Of a DNA stretch of 64,000 nt, positions 54,289 to 63,000 are shown in pieces. The stretch spans positions 2,728,001-2,792,000 of the forward strand of contig NZ_LT629780.1 in NCBI RefSeq assembly GCF_900105885.1, read 5' to 3'. The notes below the pieces were generated by a model. The model made no database searches. It worked only from the letters and a program-made list of their open reading frames with translations, and was not told the DNA's origin. Numbering within the stretch: the first letter of the stretch is position 1; every line of letters starts with the position of its first letter. The stretch comes from Pseudomonas guangdongensis (GTDB taxonomy: Bacteria; Pseudomonadota; Gammaproteobacteria; Pseudomonadales; Pseudomonadaceae). The position numbers and the translations under genes are program-made.

Positions 54289-55374
54289 TCAGAACAGACT
54301 AGGCAGACCGGCCGGCGCGTCTTGCGGCCGGGCGCGGCGGTAGCGGTACACGCCCGCCACCGTCTCGCGCACCAGCAGTCCCTCGGTGACGAGGTAATTG
54401 GTGTGGGCCAGCGTCTCGCCGATGGCCATCAGCTCGTCGAAGCGGCTCTTCAGCCGCGGGAACAGCTCGACCATCAGCTCGGCCGCCGTGCACGGCTCGC
54501 TGCAGCGCTCCAGGGTCTGGTCGAGATGCTGGCGGTGATGGGCGCGCAACTGCGCGAGGCGCAGGTGCAGGCCGAAGAACGGCCGCTCGTGGGCCGGCAG
54601 CACCAGCAGGCCGTCGGGCAGCGCGGCCAGCCGGTCGAGGGAAGCCAGCCAGTCGCGCAGCGGGTCGCCGTCCGGCTCGTCGACGTTGACGCCGACCGTC
54701 GAGGTGATGCGCGGCAGCACCTGATCGCCGGAAATCAGCAGGCCGTCCTCGGCGCTGAGCAGGCAGGCGTGCTCGGGCGAGTGACCGCGGCCGAGCACCA
54801 CCTGCCAGCGCCGGTCGCCGATGGGCAGCACGCTGCCCTCCCTGAGGCGGCGGAAGGCGCTCGGCACGCGCGGCCGGAAGTGCGCCGCGCGGACCATCGG
54901 CAGGAAGGCGGCCGAATCCTCCGCCGCCAGCCCGGCCTGGCGATAGAACTGGTGAAAGGCCCAGTCCGGCTCGTCGCTGCGCGGCGGCGCGACATGCAGC
55001 GCCTGGTACTCGGCGTGGGTCATGTACACCGGGCAGCGGAAGCGTTCGGCCAGCCAGCCGAGCAGGCCGCTGTGGTCGTAGTGGAAGTGGGTGCAGATCA
55101 GCGCCAGCAGCGGCCGGCCCTCCAGCACGCCGCCCAGCACCGCCTCCCACACCGCGCGGCTCTGCTCGGTGTTCAGGCCGGTGTCGACCGCCACCCAGCC
55201 ATCGCCATGGCGCAGCAGGTAGAGGTTGATGTGATCGAGGCCGAAGGGCAGCGGCATGCGCAGCCAGAGCACGCCGGGCGCCACCTCCAGGGTCTCGCCG
55301 GGGGCCGGCGGCGCCACCCAGGGAAAGCGCAGGCCGGCACGCAGTTCGTGGCCGTTGGCGTCGAGTTCAACCAT
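54289..55374 (-). CDS. MBL-fold metallo-hydrolase
   Basis: 361 residues with the metallo-beta-lactamase signature THFHYDHSG and further ligand histidine/aspartate positions (GHSPEHA, GDQVL). It resembles hydroxyacylglutathione- or thioester-hydrolase-like enzymes; the substrate is unknown, perhaps a CoA or glutathione thioester. It overlaps the acyl-CoA synthetase gene by eight bases. A GTG three codons earlier (55383) is the other possible start. Confidence 0.83.
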   Translation of the reverse strand: MVELDANGHELRAGLRFPWVAPPAPGETLEVAPGVLWLRMPLPFGLDHINLYLLRHGDGWVAVDTGLNTEQSRAVWEAVLGGVLEGRPLLALICTHFHYDHSGLLGWLAERFRCPVYMTHAEYQALHVAPPRSDEPDWAFHQFYRQAGLAAEDSAAFLPMVRAAHFRPRVPSAFRRLREGSVLPIGDRRWQVVLGRGHSPEHACLLSAEDGLLISGDQVLPRITSTVGVNVDEPDGDPLRDWLASLDRLAALPDGLLVLPAHERPFFGLHLRLAQLRAHHRQHLDQTLERCSEPCTAAELMVELFPRLKSRFDELMAIGETLAHTNYLVTEGLLVRETVAGVYRYRRARPQDAPAGLPSLF

Positions 55375-57226
55375 GGGAATCACCGAAGGGCGCCAGGCCG
55401 ATGGCCGCCAGCGCCTCGGCCGAATACGGCCGGTAGGTGCCGGCGCCGTCGTCGCGCAGGTACAGCGGATCGGCGAAATTCGCCGGGTCGTAGCCCTGGC
55501 GCTGCAGGTCGACCTTGCGCAGCTTGAAGGTGCTGGTCAGGTCGGCGGCGGCCGACACGCGCACGAACACCGGCGCGGCGTAGCGCGGCAGACGCGCCTC
55601 GGTCAGCGCGTAGAAGCTGTCCGGATCGAACTGCTGGCCGTCCTGCATCAGCACCGCCGCCATGCCGGCGCGGCCCTCCTGCCCCGGCACCTGCACGCCG
55701 TAGATGTTGATCAGCTCCAGGCCCGGATAGTCGGCCAGTGCGTCGGCCACCTCCAGGGTCGAGACGTTCTCGCTCTTCCAGCGGAAGGTGTCGCCGATGC
55801 GGTCGACGAAGTAGAAGTAGCCGTCCTCGTCGTAGCGCAGCAGATCGCCCGAGCTCCAGTAGGCGTCGCCCTTCTGGAACACGTCGCGGAGGATCTTCTT
55901 CTCGGTGGCCTCGGCCGAGGTGTAACCCTCGAAGCGGCCGCCGCCGATGTCCGGGTGGTCGACGATGTAGCCGATGGCCTCGCCCACCTCGCCCGGCTGG
56001 CACAGCAGGTAGAAGCCGTTGGCGTCGCGCGGGTGCGACTCGCTTTCCACGTCGAAGCGCACCAGGCGGAAGTTGGTCTTCTCCCAGTAGGGCACGCGGC
56101 CGCAGGAGCCGATGCGGTTGTCGACGTTGATCAGGTTGGTGTTGGCCTCGGTGGAGCCCCAGCCCTCGAAGATCTGTACCTCGCCGAAGCGCTCCACCCA
56201 GCGCTGCCAGGACTCCGGCGACAGGCCGGCGCCGAGCATGGCGCGCAGGCTGTGCTCGCGGTCGCGCGCATCTTCCGGCAGGTTGAGCAGGTAGCGGCAG
56301 ATCTCGCCGATGTACTGGCAGATGGTGATGCCGTGGTTGCGCACGTCGCTCCAGAACTCGCGCACGCTGAAGCGCCGGCGCACCACGATGGCGGCGCCGA
56401 CCTTGAGCGCGGTGGAGGTCACCGAGGTGGCCGCCGCGCCGTGATAGAGCGGCAGGCAGCAATAGAAGACGTCGTCCGGGGTGGCCTCCAGGGTCTCTAC
56501 CATCACGTCGCCCGAACTCATCCAGCGCATGTGGCTGTAGCGCGCCGCCTTGGGCAGGCCGGTGGTGCCGGAGGTGAAGATCAAGAGGCTCGGCGTCTCG
56601 GCGCTGATGCCTTCGCGCAGCTCGCGCGGCGGCGCCTGGCGCGGGGCGGCCGCCACCTCGGCGGCGAAGCCTTGGTCGGTGAGCGCGCGCAGCTCGACAC
56701 CCGCCGGCTTCTCGGCATCCGGCACCAGCCACAGCGGCACCGCCGGCAGGTTCTCGGTGGCGGCGAAGTTGGCCAGGCATTCCTCGCCGGCCAGCACGGC
56801 GCGCGCGCCGGTGGTTTCCAGGGCATGGGCCAGCGGCTTGCCGCTGACGTGGGTGTTGAGCGGCGCCACCACCACGCCGAGCTTGACCAGGCCGAACCAG
56901 GCGAAGAAGAACTCCGGGCGGTTCTCCAGCGCCAGCGCGCAGACGTCGCCGGCCTTGAGGCCACGGGCCAGAGCGGCGTGCGCCACCTGGTTGGCGCGCG
57001 CGTCCACCTCGGCGTAGCTGTAGCGCTCGCCACCGTAGATCAGCAACGGCCGCGCGGCCAGGCGCTGCGCCTGCTCCTCCAGACGGTCGCCGATGGTGTA
57101 GGGATCGCGCGGCTTGATCAGCGCGCTGGCCGCGGCGCGGCGGTCGAGGCGCGCCTGGGTGACCTCGCGGGGCACCGGGGCGGCGTCCAGCGCGGCCACG
57201 GTCTGGGCTTGGATGGGATCGTTCAT
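55367..57226 (-). CDS. FATP/VLACS-type long-chain acyl-CoA synthetase
   Basis: 619 residues with the AMP-binding motif FTSGTTGLPKAARYSH (about residue 225). The FATP-like stretch DRIGDTFRWKSENVSTLEV and the C-terminal TSTFKLRKVDLQRQGYDP follow; the last is characteristic of very-long-chain and bile-acid or cholesterol-side-chain ligases. It would activate a hydrophobic carboxylic acid as CoA thioester. AACAACAACAA ends two bases before its ATG, so ribosome loading may be blocked by Hfq/Crc. Confidence 0.9.
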   Translation of the reverse strand: MNDPIQAQTVAALDAAPVPREVTQARLDRRAAASALIKPRDPYTIGDRLEEQAQRLAARPLLIYGGERYSYAEVDARANQVAHAALARGLKAGDVCALALENRPEFFFAWFGLVKLGVVVAPLNTHVSGKPLAHALETTGARAVLAGEECLANFAATENLPAVPLWLVPDAEKPAGVELRALTDQGFAAEVAAAPRQAPPRELREGISAETPSLLIFTSGTTGLPKAARYSHMRWMSSGDVMVETLEATPDDVFYCCLPLYHGAAATSVTSTALKVGAAIVVRRRFSVREFWSDVRNHGITICQYIGEICRYLLNLPEDARDREHSLRAMLGAGLSPESWQRWVERFGEVQIFEGWGSTEANTNLINVDNRIGSCGRVPYWEKTNFRLVRFDVESESHPRDANGFYLLCQPGEVGEAIGYIVDHPDIGGGRFEGYTSAEATEKKILRDVFQKGDAYWSSGDLLRYDEDGYFYFVDRIGDTFRWKSENVSTLEVADALADYPGLELINIYGVQVPGQEGRAGMAAVLMQDGQQFDPDSFYALTEARLPRYAAPVFVRVSAAADLTSTFKLRKVDLQRQGYDPANFADPLYLRDDGAGTYRPYSAEALAAIGLAPFGDSHG

Positions 57227-57227
57227 C

Positions 57228-57238
57228 TTGTTGTTGTT
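57228..57238 (-). promoter_or_regulatory. Crc/Hfq-type CA motif before the acyl-CoA synthetase
   Basis: AACAACAACAA ends two bases before the ATG, where the ribosome binds. Confidence 0.6.
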
Positions 57239-57266
57239 CCCCTGATGGATTCGAGGTTCGCCGGGC

Positions 57267-58340
57267 TCAGCTCGCCGGCACCGGCCAGCGCGGGTAGTCG
57301 AGGTAGCCGCGCGGCCCCGGCGTGTACAGCGAGCCGCGGTCGAAGCCGGCCAGCGGCGCGTTGACCCGCAGGCGCTCGGCCAGGTCCGGGTTGCCGATGT
57401 AGTGGCGGGCGAAGGACACCGCCTCGCCCTGCCCGCTCTCGATGGCGCGGGCCGCGCTGTGGCCGTCGAAGCCGTCGTTGAGGATCAGTGCGCCGGGGAA
57501 GTGCTCGCGGGCCAGGGCGAAGGCGTCCAGCCCCGGCACCGGCGCGCGCATCACGTGCAGGAAGGCCAGTCCCAGCGGGGCGATGGCGTCGAGCAGCGCC
57601 GCGGCGGTGGCGGCCGGGGCGCTGTCCTCGCTGTCGTTGTAGGGGTTGCCGGGGCAGATGCGCAGGCCGACGCGGCCCGGGCCGATGGCCTCGGCCATGG
57701 CGGCAAGCACCTCGGCGGGGAAGCGCACGCGGTTTTCCAGGCTGCCGCCGTACTCGTCGCTGCGCTTATTGCTGCCCTCGGCCATGAACTGCATCGGCAG
57801 GTAGCCGCTGGTGCAGTGCAGCTCGACGCCGTCGAAGCCGGCGGCGCGGGCGTTGCGCGCGGCCTGGGCGAACTCGGCGATCACCTCGCGGACCTGCGCG
57901 GTGCTCAGCGCCACCGGCTCGTCGGTGTCGACCATGCCGGCGGCGTCGCTGTACAGCTGGGTGCGCGCGCGCAGCGCCGAGGGCGCCACGGTCGGCGCGC
58001 CGGCCGGCTTGTTGTGGTGGCTGGCGACCCGGCCGACGTGCATCAGCTGCAGGACGATGCGCCCGCCGGCGGCATGCACCGCCTCGGTGACGCCGCGCCA
58101 GGCGGCGATCTGCGCGGCGTTGTAGATGCCCGGGGTGCGGCAGTAGCCGAGGCCGGCGGCCGAGGGCGCGGTGCCTTCGGCGACGATCAGGCCGGCGCTG
58201 GCGCGCTGGGCGTAGTACTCGACCATGTCGAGGGTCGGCATGCCGTCGGCGCCGGCGCGGCTGCGGGTCATCGGCGCCATCACCACGCGGTTGGCCAGTT
58301 CGATATCGCCCAGACGCAGGGGTTGGAACAACGGATTCAT
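57267..58340 (-). CDS. Old Yellow Enzyme family alkene reductase
   Basis: 357 residues with the OYE layout: MAPMTRSRAG (residues 21-30), ELHCTSGYLPMQF (residues 173-185) and SDEYGGSLENRVRF. The enzyme family uses FMN and NAD(P)H to reduce activated C=C bonds. The usual substrate-binding pair is His-x-x-Asn or His-x-x-His; here His175 is kept but the partner is Ser178. It lies ten bases downstream of the SnoaL-like gene in the operon. Confidence 0.9.
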   Translation of the reverse strand: MNPLFQPLRLGDIELANRVVMAPMTRSRAGADGMPTLDMVEYYAQRASAGLIVAEGTAPSAAGLGYCRTPGIYNAAQIAAWRGVTEAVHAAGGRIVLQLMHVGRVASHHNKPAGAPTVAPSALRARTQLYSDAAGMVDTDEPVALSTAQVREVIAEFAQAARNARAAGFDGVELHCTSGYLPMQFMAEGSNKRSDEYGGSLENRVRFPAEVLAAMAEAIGPGRVGLRICPGNPYNDSEDSAPAATAAALLDAIAPLGLAFLHVMRAPVPGLDAFALAREHFPGALILNDGFDGHSAARAIESGQGEAVSFARHYIGNPDLAERLRVNAPLAGFDRGSLYTPGPRGYLDYPRWPVPAS

Positions 58341-58350
58341 GGTCGTCTCC

Positions 58351-58983
58351 TCAGCGCACGCGGATCTTCGGCGCGCCGGCACCGCGGCGCAGGGTGGCGA
58401 GGAAGCCTTCCAGCGGCGCCGGCGCGGCGACTTCGGGCAGGCTTTCCTTGTCCGGGCGCGCGGCCCAGAACTCGTTCCAGGAGGGGAACAGGTCGTGGAA
58501 AGTGCCGTGATAGGGCTCGCGGCCGGGCCAGCGCATCTTGCGCTGGCCGATCGGCGGCTTGTTCAGGTCGGTGGCGTACCAGTAGCAGGGCAAGCGGCGG
58601 CGGAAGTACCAGCGCCCGTCGATGCGCTCGTAGTCGTCCCAGTAGAGCATCTGCATGATCACCCACTCCGGGCCGGTCTCGTGCTCGTTCTTCGAATACA
58701 CCACGCCGGTGGCATGGTCGGCGTCGACGAACTCGATGATGTGCTGGCCGAGGTGGTGCGAGGTGCCGTCGAACTGGTTGCGCAGGGTGTCGTCGAGCCA
58801 GTTCTTGAGGTGGGCGCGGCCGACCTTGTCGCGGCCGACGCGGATGTCCGGGGCGAACAGGTTGACGTGGGCGTCGAGGTCGCGCATGTCCAGCGACAGC
58901 GAATACTTGCCGGCCAGCTGGCGGATTTCCTCGATGGATTCGAGGCGGTCCAGGCGCGCGGCGAGGCTATTGTTGTTGTCCAT
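58351..58983 (-). CDS. SnoaL/NTF2-like protein
   Basis: 210 residues with an NTF2-like alpha+beta core (IEEIRQLAGKYSLSLDMRDLDAHVNLF at the start, then beta-rich WVIMQMLYWDDYERIDGRWYF). Members include isomerases, hydratases and ring-hydroxylating dioxygenase small subunits; no large subunit is near. Its role here is not assigned. Codons 3-5 are AAC AAC AAT, another CA motif at the start. Confidence 0.8.
   Translation of the reverse strand: MDNNNSLAARLDRLESIEEIRQLAGKYSLSLDMRDLDAHVNLFAPDIRVGRDKVGRAHLKNWLDDTLRNQFDGTSHHLGQHIIEFVDADHATGVVYSKNEHETGPEWVIMQMLYWDDYERIDGRWYFRRRLPCYWYATDLNKPPIGQRKMRWPGREPYHGTFHDLFPSWNEFWAARPDKESLPEVAAPAPLEGFLATLRRGAGAPKIRVR
58970..58977 (-). promoter_or_regulatory. Crc/Hfq-type CA motif in the SnoaL-like gene start
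   Basis: AACAACAA in codons 3-5. Confidence 0.5.
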
Positions 58984-59060
58984 TCGGATTGCCCTTGCTG
59001 CGGGTGGTTCGGCCCCGCGGGCGGCGCTCGACGCCACGCGCGGGGTGTGGGCGCGCGGCG

Positions 59061-59834
59061 TCAGTCGAGCACGGTGTAGAGGTCGGAGCTGCGCCCGCCG
59101 TCCACGGTCAGGCAGGCGCCGGTGACGTAGGAGGCTTCGTCGGAGGCGAGGAACAGGATGGCGTTGGCCAGCTCCACCGGCTCGCCGACCCGGCGCAGCG
59201 GGATCATCTTCTCGGTGTTGGCGCGCGCCTTGTCGTCGGCGAGCATGCCGGCGGTGGCCGGGGTGGCGACCACGCCGGGGATCACCACGTTGCAGCGAAT
59301 CTTGGCGGCGGCGCCCTCGGAGGCGGCGGCGCGGCTGAAGTTGATCACCGCGGCCTTGGCCGCCGAGTAGCCGGCCATCCAGGCGGTACCGAACAGGCCG
59401 CAGATCGACGCCAGGTTGACGATGGCGCCGCCGCCCTGCTGCTGCATGATGCGCATCGCGGTGCGGGTGCCCCAGAAGGTGCCGTCGACGGTGGTGGCGA
59501 AGTTGCCGTGCCAGGTGTCGGTCTCGGTGGCGGTGATGGCGCCCCAGCTGTAGGCCATGGCGTTGTTGACCAGGATGTCGAGGCGGCCGTGACGCTGCGC
59601 GGCGGCCTCGATGGCGGCGACGAAGGCCTGCTCGTCGCTGACGTCGGCGACCACGCATTCGGCATTGCCGCCCTTGTCGCGGATCGCCGCGACCACCGCC
59701 TCCAGCGGCTCGGCGCGGCGGCCGCAGATGACCACGGTGGCGCCTTCCTCGGCGAAGCGGTGGGCGGTGGCCTCGCCGATCCCCGAGCTGCCGCCGGTGA
59801 TGAAGGCGACCTTGTTCTGCAGACGTGCTGTCAT
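59061..59834 (-). CDS. short-chain dehydrogenase/reductase 1
   Basis: 257 residues with cofactor motif TGGSSGIGEA, NNA in the middle, and catalytic YSAAK preceded by serine in IVNLAS. It is an NAD(P)-dependent oxidoreductase, likely acting on an alcohol or ketone of the cluster's substrate. It follows the second SDR by 14 bases. Confidence 0.9.
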   Translation of the reverse strand: MTARLQNKVAFITGGSSGIGEATAHRFAEEGATVVICGRRAEPLEAVVAAIRDKGGNAECVVADVSDEQAFVAAIEAAAQRHGRLDILVNNAMAYSWGAITATETDTWHGNFATTVDGTFWGTRTAMRIMQQQGGGAIVNLASICGLFGTAWMAGYSAAKAAVINFSRAAASEGAAAKIRCNVVIPGVVATPATAGMLADDKARANTEKMIPLRRVGEPVELANAILFLASDEASYVTGACLTVDGGRSSDLYTVLD

Positions 59835-59848
59835 CGTTGCTCTCCCTC

Positions 59849-60586
59849 TCAGATGAAGGCCATGCCGCCGTTGACGGCGATGTTCTGGCCGGTGATGAAG
59901 CTGGCGTCGTCGCTGGCCAGGAAGGCCGCCACGGCGGCGATCTCGGACGGCTCGCACATGCGGCCGAGCGGGATGGCCTTGACCATGCTCTGCATCCAGT
60001 CGTCGGGAATGCCGGCCATCATCGGGGTGTTGGTCGGGCCGGGGACGATGGTGTTGACGCGAATCTGGCTGGCGGCCAACTCGCGGGCCAGGCTGCGGGT
60101 CAGGCCCATCACCCCGGCCTTGGAGGCGCAGTAATGACTCGGCCCCTCGCCGGAGAGAGCGGCGGTGCTCGACAGGTTGACGATCACCCCGCCCTGGCCG
60201 CTCTGGTGCATCAGGCGCGCGGCCTCGCGGCTGCACAGGAACACGCCGGTGAGGTTGACGCCGATGACCCGCTGCCAGTGCTCGTCGGGGGTGTCGAGGA
60301 AGGCGTCGACCGAACCGACGCCGGCGTTGTTGACCAGCACGTCGAGGCGGCCGAAGCGCTCGACCACGGTGGCCATGGCCGCGGCCACCGTGGCGCCGTC
60401 GGCGACGTTGCAGGCCAGTGCCAGGGCACTGCCGCCGGCCAGCCCTTCGATGCTCTCGCGCGCGGCGTCCAGATTGATGTCCGCCGCTACCACAACGGCG
60501 CCCTCCTCGGCGAAGCGGCGCACCATCGCCCGCCCCATGCCCTGCCCTGCTCCGGTGACGAAGGCCACCTTGTTCACCAGCTTCAT
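59849..60586 (-). CDS. short-chain dehydrogenase/reductase 2
   Basis: 245 residues with TGAGQGMGRAM, NNAGVGS, IVNLSS and catalytic YCASK. It starts the nine-gene minus-strand operon. The start MKLVNKVAF is chosen because the fold begins there; an open frame further upstream has no homology-like content and would run across the divergent promoter. Confidence 0.9.
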   Translation of the reverse strand: MKLVNKVAFVTGAGQGMGRAMVRRFAEEGAVVVAADINLDAARESIEGLAGGSALALACNVADGATVAAAMATVVERFGRLDVLVNNAGVGSVDAFLDTPDEHWQRVIGVNLTGVFLCSREAARLMHQSGQGGVIVNLSSTAALSGEGPSHYCASKAGVMGLTRSLARELAASQIRVNTIVPGPTNTPMMAGIPDDWMQSMVKAIPLGRMCEPSEIAAVAAFLASDDASFITGQNIAVNGGMAFI

Positions 60587-60675
60587 GTGCGTTCTCCCGC
60601 AAGCGAAATTCCGTCGCGGCGGGGAACTCCCGCGGCGACCACGGGGCTCATGATTGGCGGCGCACCACGGATCAA

Positions 60676-60695
60676 CATCGTCCGATAAGACGATG
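60676..60695. promoter_or_regulatory. 20-bp palindrome between the divergent catabolic operons
   Basis: CATCGTC-CGATAA-GACGATG, perfect 7-bp arms. It lies about 90 bases before the SDR gene and 68 before the MFS gene, consistent with a shared repressor or activator site; the regulator is not visible. Confidence 0.6.
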
Positions 60696-60739
60696 CCCAT
60701 GACCGGGGCAAGGCGGAGCATCGCGCTCATCCTTCGCAG

Positions 60740-60750
60740 AACAACAACAA
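60740..60750 (+). promoter_or_regulatory. Crc/Hfq-type CA motif before the MFS gene
   Basis: AACAACAACAA runs directly into GAGGAA, the ribosome binding site. Confidence 0.6.
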
Positions 60751-60762
60751 GAGGAACTGCCC

Positions 60763-62103
60763 GTGAACCCACCTGCGCGTGTCACCTGGCGAACCCATTA
60801 CGCCCTCGGCGTGCTGACGATCATCTACGTGTTCAACTACATCGACCGGCAGCTGATGGCGATCCTCATCGAGCCGGTGAAGGCCGAGTTCGGCATCTCC
60901 GACACCCAGGTCGGCCTGCTCTCCGGGCTGACCTTCGCGGTGTTCTACACCCTGTTCGGCTTCCCGCTCGGCCGGCTCTCCGACCGCATCGGCCGCAAGC
61001 CGGTGATCGCCCTGTCGTGCATCGCCTGGAGCGCCATGACCATGCTCTGCGGCCTGGCCGGCAGCTTCCTGTTCCTGGTGCTGGCGCGCATCGGCGTGGC
61101 CATCGGCGAGGCCGGCGGCACCGCACCGTCGATGGCGATGGTGTCCGACCTCTACCCGCCACGGCGCCGCTCCACCGCCCTGTCGGTGCTGATGCTCGGC
61201 TCCAGCCTCGGCGCGATCTTCGGCCTTGGCCTCGGCGGCTGGGTGGCCCAGCATTACGGCTGGCGCACCGCCTTCGTGGTGATCGGCGCGCCGGGCATCT
61301 TCCTCGGCCTGCTGCTGTGGGCCACGGTGCGCGCCCCCAAACCGGCGGCGCCAGCCATCGCGCCGGCCGGCACCGCGCAGGAAAGCTGGCTGCAGACCCT
61401 CGGCCTGCTGCTGCAGACTCCGGGCTTCCTGTGGATCGTGCTGACCGGTTCGGCCGCCGCCATCGCCGGCTATGCCATCGGCACCTGGGCGCCGAGCTTC
61501 CTGATCCGCTCCCACGGTCTGTCGCTGCAGGAGGCCGGCATTCTGGTCGGCGTGGTCGGCGGCACCTGCTCGGCCATCGGCACGGTCACCTGCGGCTGGC
61601 TCACCGACCGCATGGTGCGCCGCGATGCCGGCTGGCAGATCGGCGTGCCGCTGCTCGGCACCCTGCTCAGCATCCCCTTCGGCCTGGCCTGCTTCCTCTG
61701 GCCGCAGGGCGTGGCTTTCGAGGCCTTCGGCATCGCCGTGCCGCTGGCCTTCCTGTTCTACATCCCGTTCGGCTTCTTCGGCACCTGGTGGGCGACGCCC
61801 TGCCTGGGCGCGATCAGCCACCTGTTCCCGGCCACCCGCCTGGCCCAGGCCACCGCGATCTTCGTGATGGGCATGACCCTGCTCGGCGTCGGCCTCGGCC
61901 CGCTGGTCACCGGCATGCTCAGCGACTACTTCACCCCCATCGCCGGCAGCGAGGCGCTGCGCTACTCGCTGGCCGCCTCGATGTCGCTGCTGGTGCTCGC
62001 CGCGCTGTTCCTCGCCATCGCCCTGCCGCGCTACCGCCGCCAGCTGCTCGGCCAGCCCTCGCCTTCCAGCGCTGTCCACGGCGCCACCACCGCTACCGCC
62101 TGA
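60763..62103 (+). CDS. MFS transporter (spinster-like)
   Basis: 446 residues with 12 membrane segments. The N-terminal VFNYIDRQLMAIL and the loop GRLSDRIGRKP are typical of this MFS subgroup. It probably imports the cluster's substrate. The GTG start at 60763 is set by GAGGAA eight bases before it. It is the first gene of the plus-strand arm. Confidence 0.9.
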   Translation: MNPPARVTWRTHYALGVLTIIYVFNYIDRQLMAILIEPVKAEFGISDTQVGLLSGLTFAVFYTLFGFPLGRLSDRIGRKPVIALSCIAWSAMTMLCGLAGSFLFLVLARIGVAIGEAGGTAPSMAMVSDLYPPRRRSTALSVLMLGSSLGAIFGLGLGGWVAQHYGWRTAFVVIGAPGIFLGLLLWATVRAPKPAAPAIAPAGTAQESWLQTLGLLLQTPGFLWIVLTGSAAAIAGYAIGTWAPSFLIRSHGLSLQEAGILVGVVGGTCSAIGTVTCGWLTDRMVRRDAGWQIGVPLLGTLLSIPFGLACFLWPQGVAFEAFGIAVPLAFLFYIPFGFFGTWWATPCLGAISHLFPATRLAQATAIFVMGMTLLGVGLGPLVTGMLSDYFTPIAGSEALRYSLAASMSLLVLAALFLAIALPRYRRQLLGQPSPSSAVHGATTATA

Positions 62104-62116
62104 TCAGGAGATCGCC

Positions 62117-62947
62117 ATGTCCGCACAAGACCTTCCGCTGCCCCTCGGCCACTTCGCCACCCTGCCCGAAGGCCTGCGCCTGCACTACCTCGACGAGGGC
62201 CAGGGACCGGTGGTGCTCTGGCTGCACGGCAGCGGCCCCGGCGCCAGCGGCTACAGCAACTTCAAGGGCAACTACCCGCTGTTCGCCGCCGCCGGCTACC
62301 GCAACATCGTCCTCGACCTGCCCGGCTTCGGCCGCTCGGACAAGCCCGAGGACACCGAGTACTGCCTGGAATTCTTCGTCGCCGCGCTGAACGCCTTCCT
62401 GAGCACCGTCGGCATCGAGCGCTGCACCCTGGTCGGCAACTCGCTGGGCGGCGCCATCGCCCTCGGCCAGGCGCTGGCCCACCCGGCCACCGTCGAGAAG
62501 CTGATCCTGATGGCCCCGGGCGGCCTCGAAGAGCGCGAAACCTACTTCCAGATGGAAGGCATCCAGCGCATGGTCGAGGTCTACAGCGCAGGGCCGATGG
62601 GCGTCGAGGAAATGCGCCAGGTGATGACCCTGCAGCTGTTCGACCCGAGCCTGCTCGACGATACCCTGCTGGCTGAACGCGCCGCGGTGGCCGCCACCCA
62701 GCCGCGCAGCCTGTTCGCCGGCATGCGCGTGGCCAACATGACCGAACGCCTCGGCGAGCTGACCTGCCCGGTGCTGGCCTTCTGGGGCACCGTCGACCGC
62801 TTCAACCCGGTCGGCGGCGCGCTCAAGCTGCTGGACAACGCCCCGCAGGCGCGCTGCCTGCTGCTCAACCGCTGCGGCCACTGGGTGCAGGTCGAGCACA
62901 CCGAACTGTTCAACCGCACCTGCCTCGACTTCCTCGGCGAAGCCTGA
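62117..62947 (+). CDS. alpha/beta hydrolase, meta-cleavage-product (C-C) hydrolase type
   Basis: 276 residues. The oxyanion motif SGPGASGYSNF, nucleophile Ser in GNSLGG, Asp in WGTVDRFNP and His in NRCGHWVQVEH match C-C hydrolases such as BphD, MhpC or HsaD. These split vinylogous 1,5-diketones made by ring-cleaving dioxygenases; no such dioxygenase is in the window. It may belong to the part of the cluster beyond the right edge, or have been recruited for another thioester or ester. Confidence 0.88.
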   Translation: MSAQDLPLPLGHFATLPEGLRLHYLDEGQGPVVLWLHGSGPGASGYSNFKGNYPLFAAAGYRNIVLDLPGFGRSDKPEDTEYCLEFFVAALNAFLSTVGIERCTLVGNSLGGAIALGQALAHPATVEKLILMAPGGLEERETYFQMEGIQRMVEVYSAGPMGVEEMRQVMTLQLFDPSLLDDTLLAERAAVAATQPRSLFAGMRVANMTERLGELTCPVLAFWGTVDRFNPVGGALKLLDNAPQARCLLLNRCGHWVQVEHTELFNRTCLDFLGEA

Positions 62948-63000
62948 ACAATCGCGCCGGGGCGGCGGCGTCGCTCCGGCCAGCTAGGGACGATCCTTCG

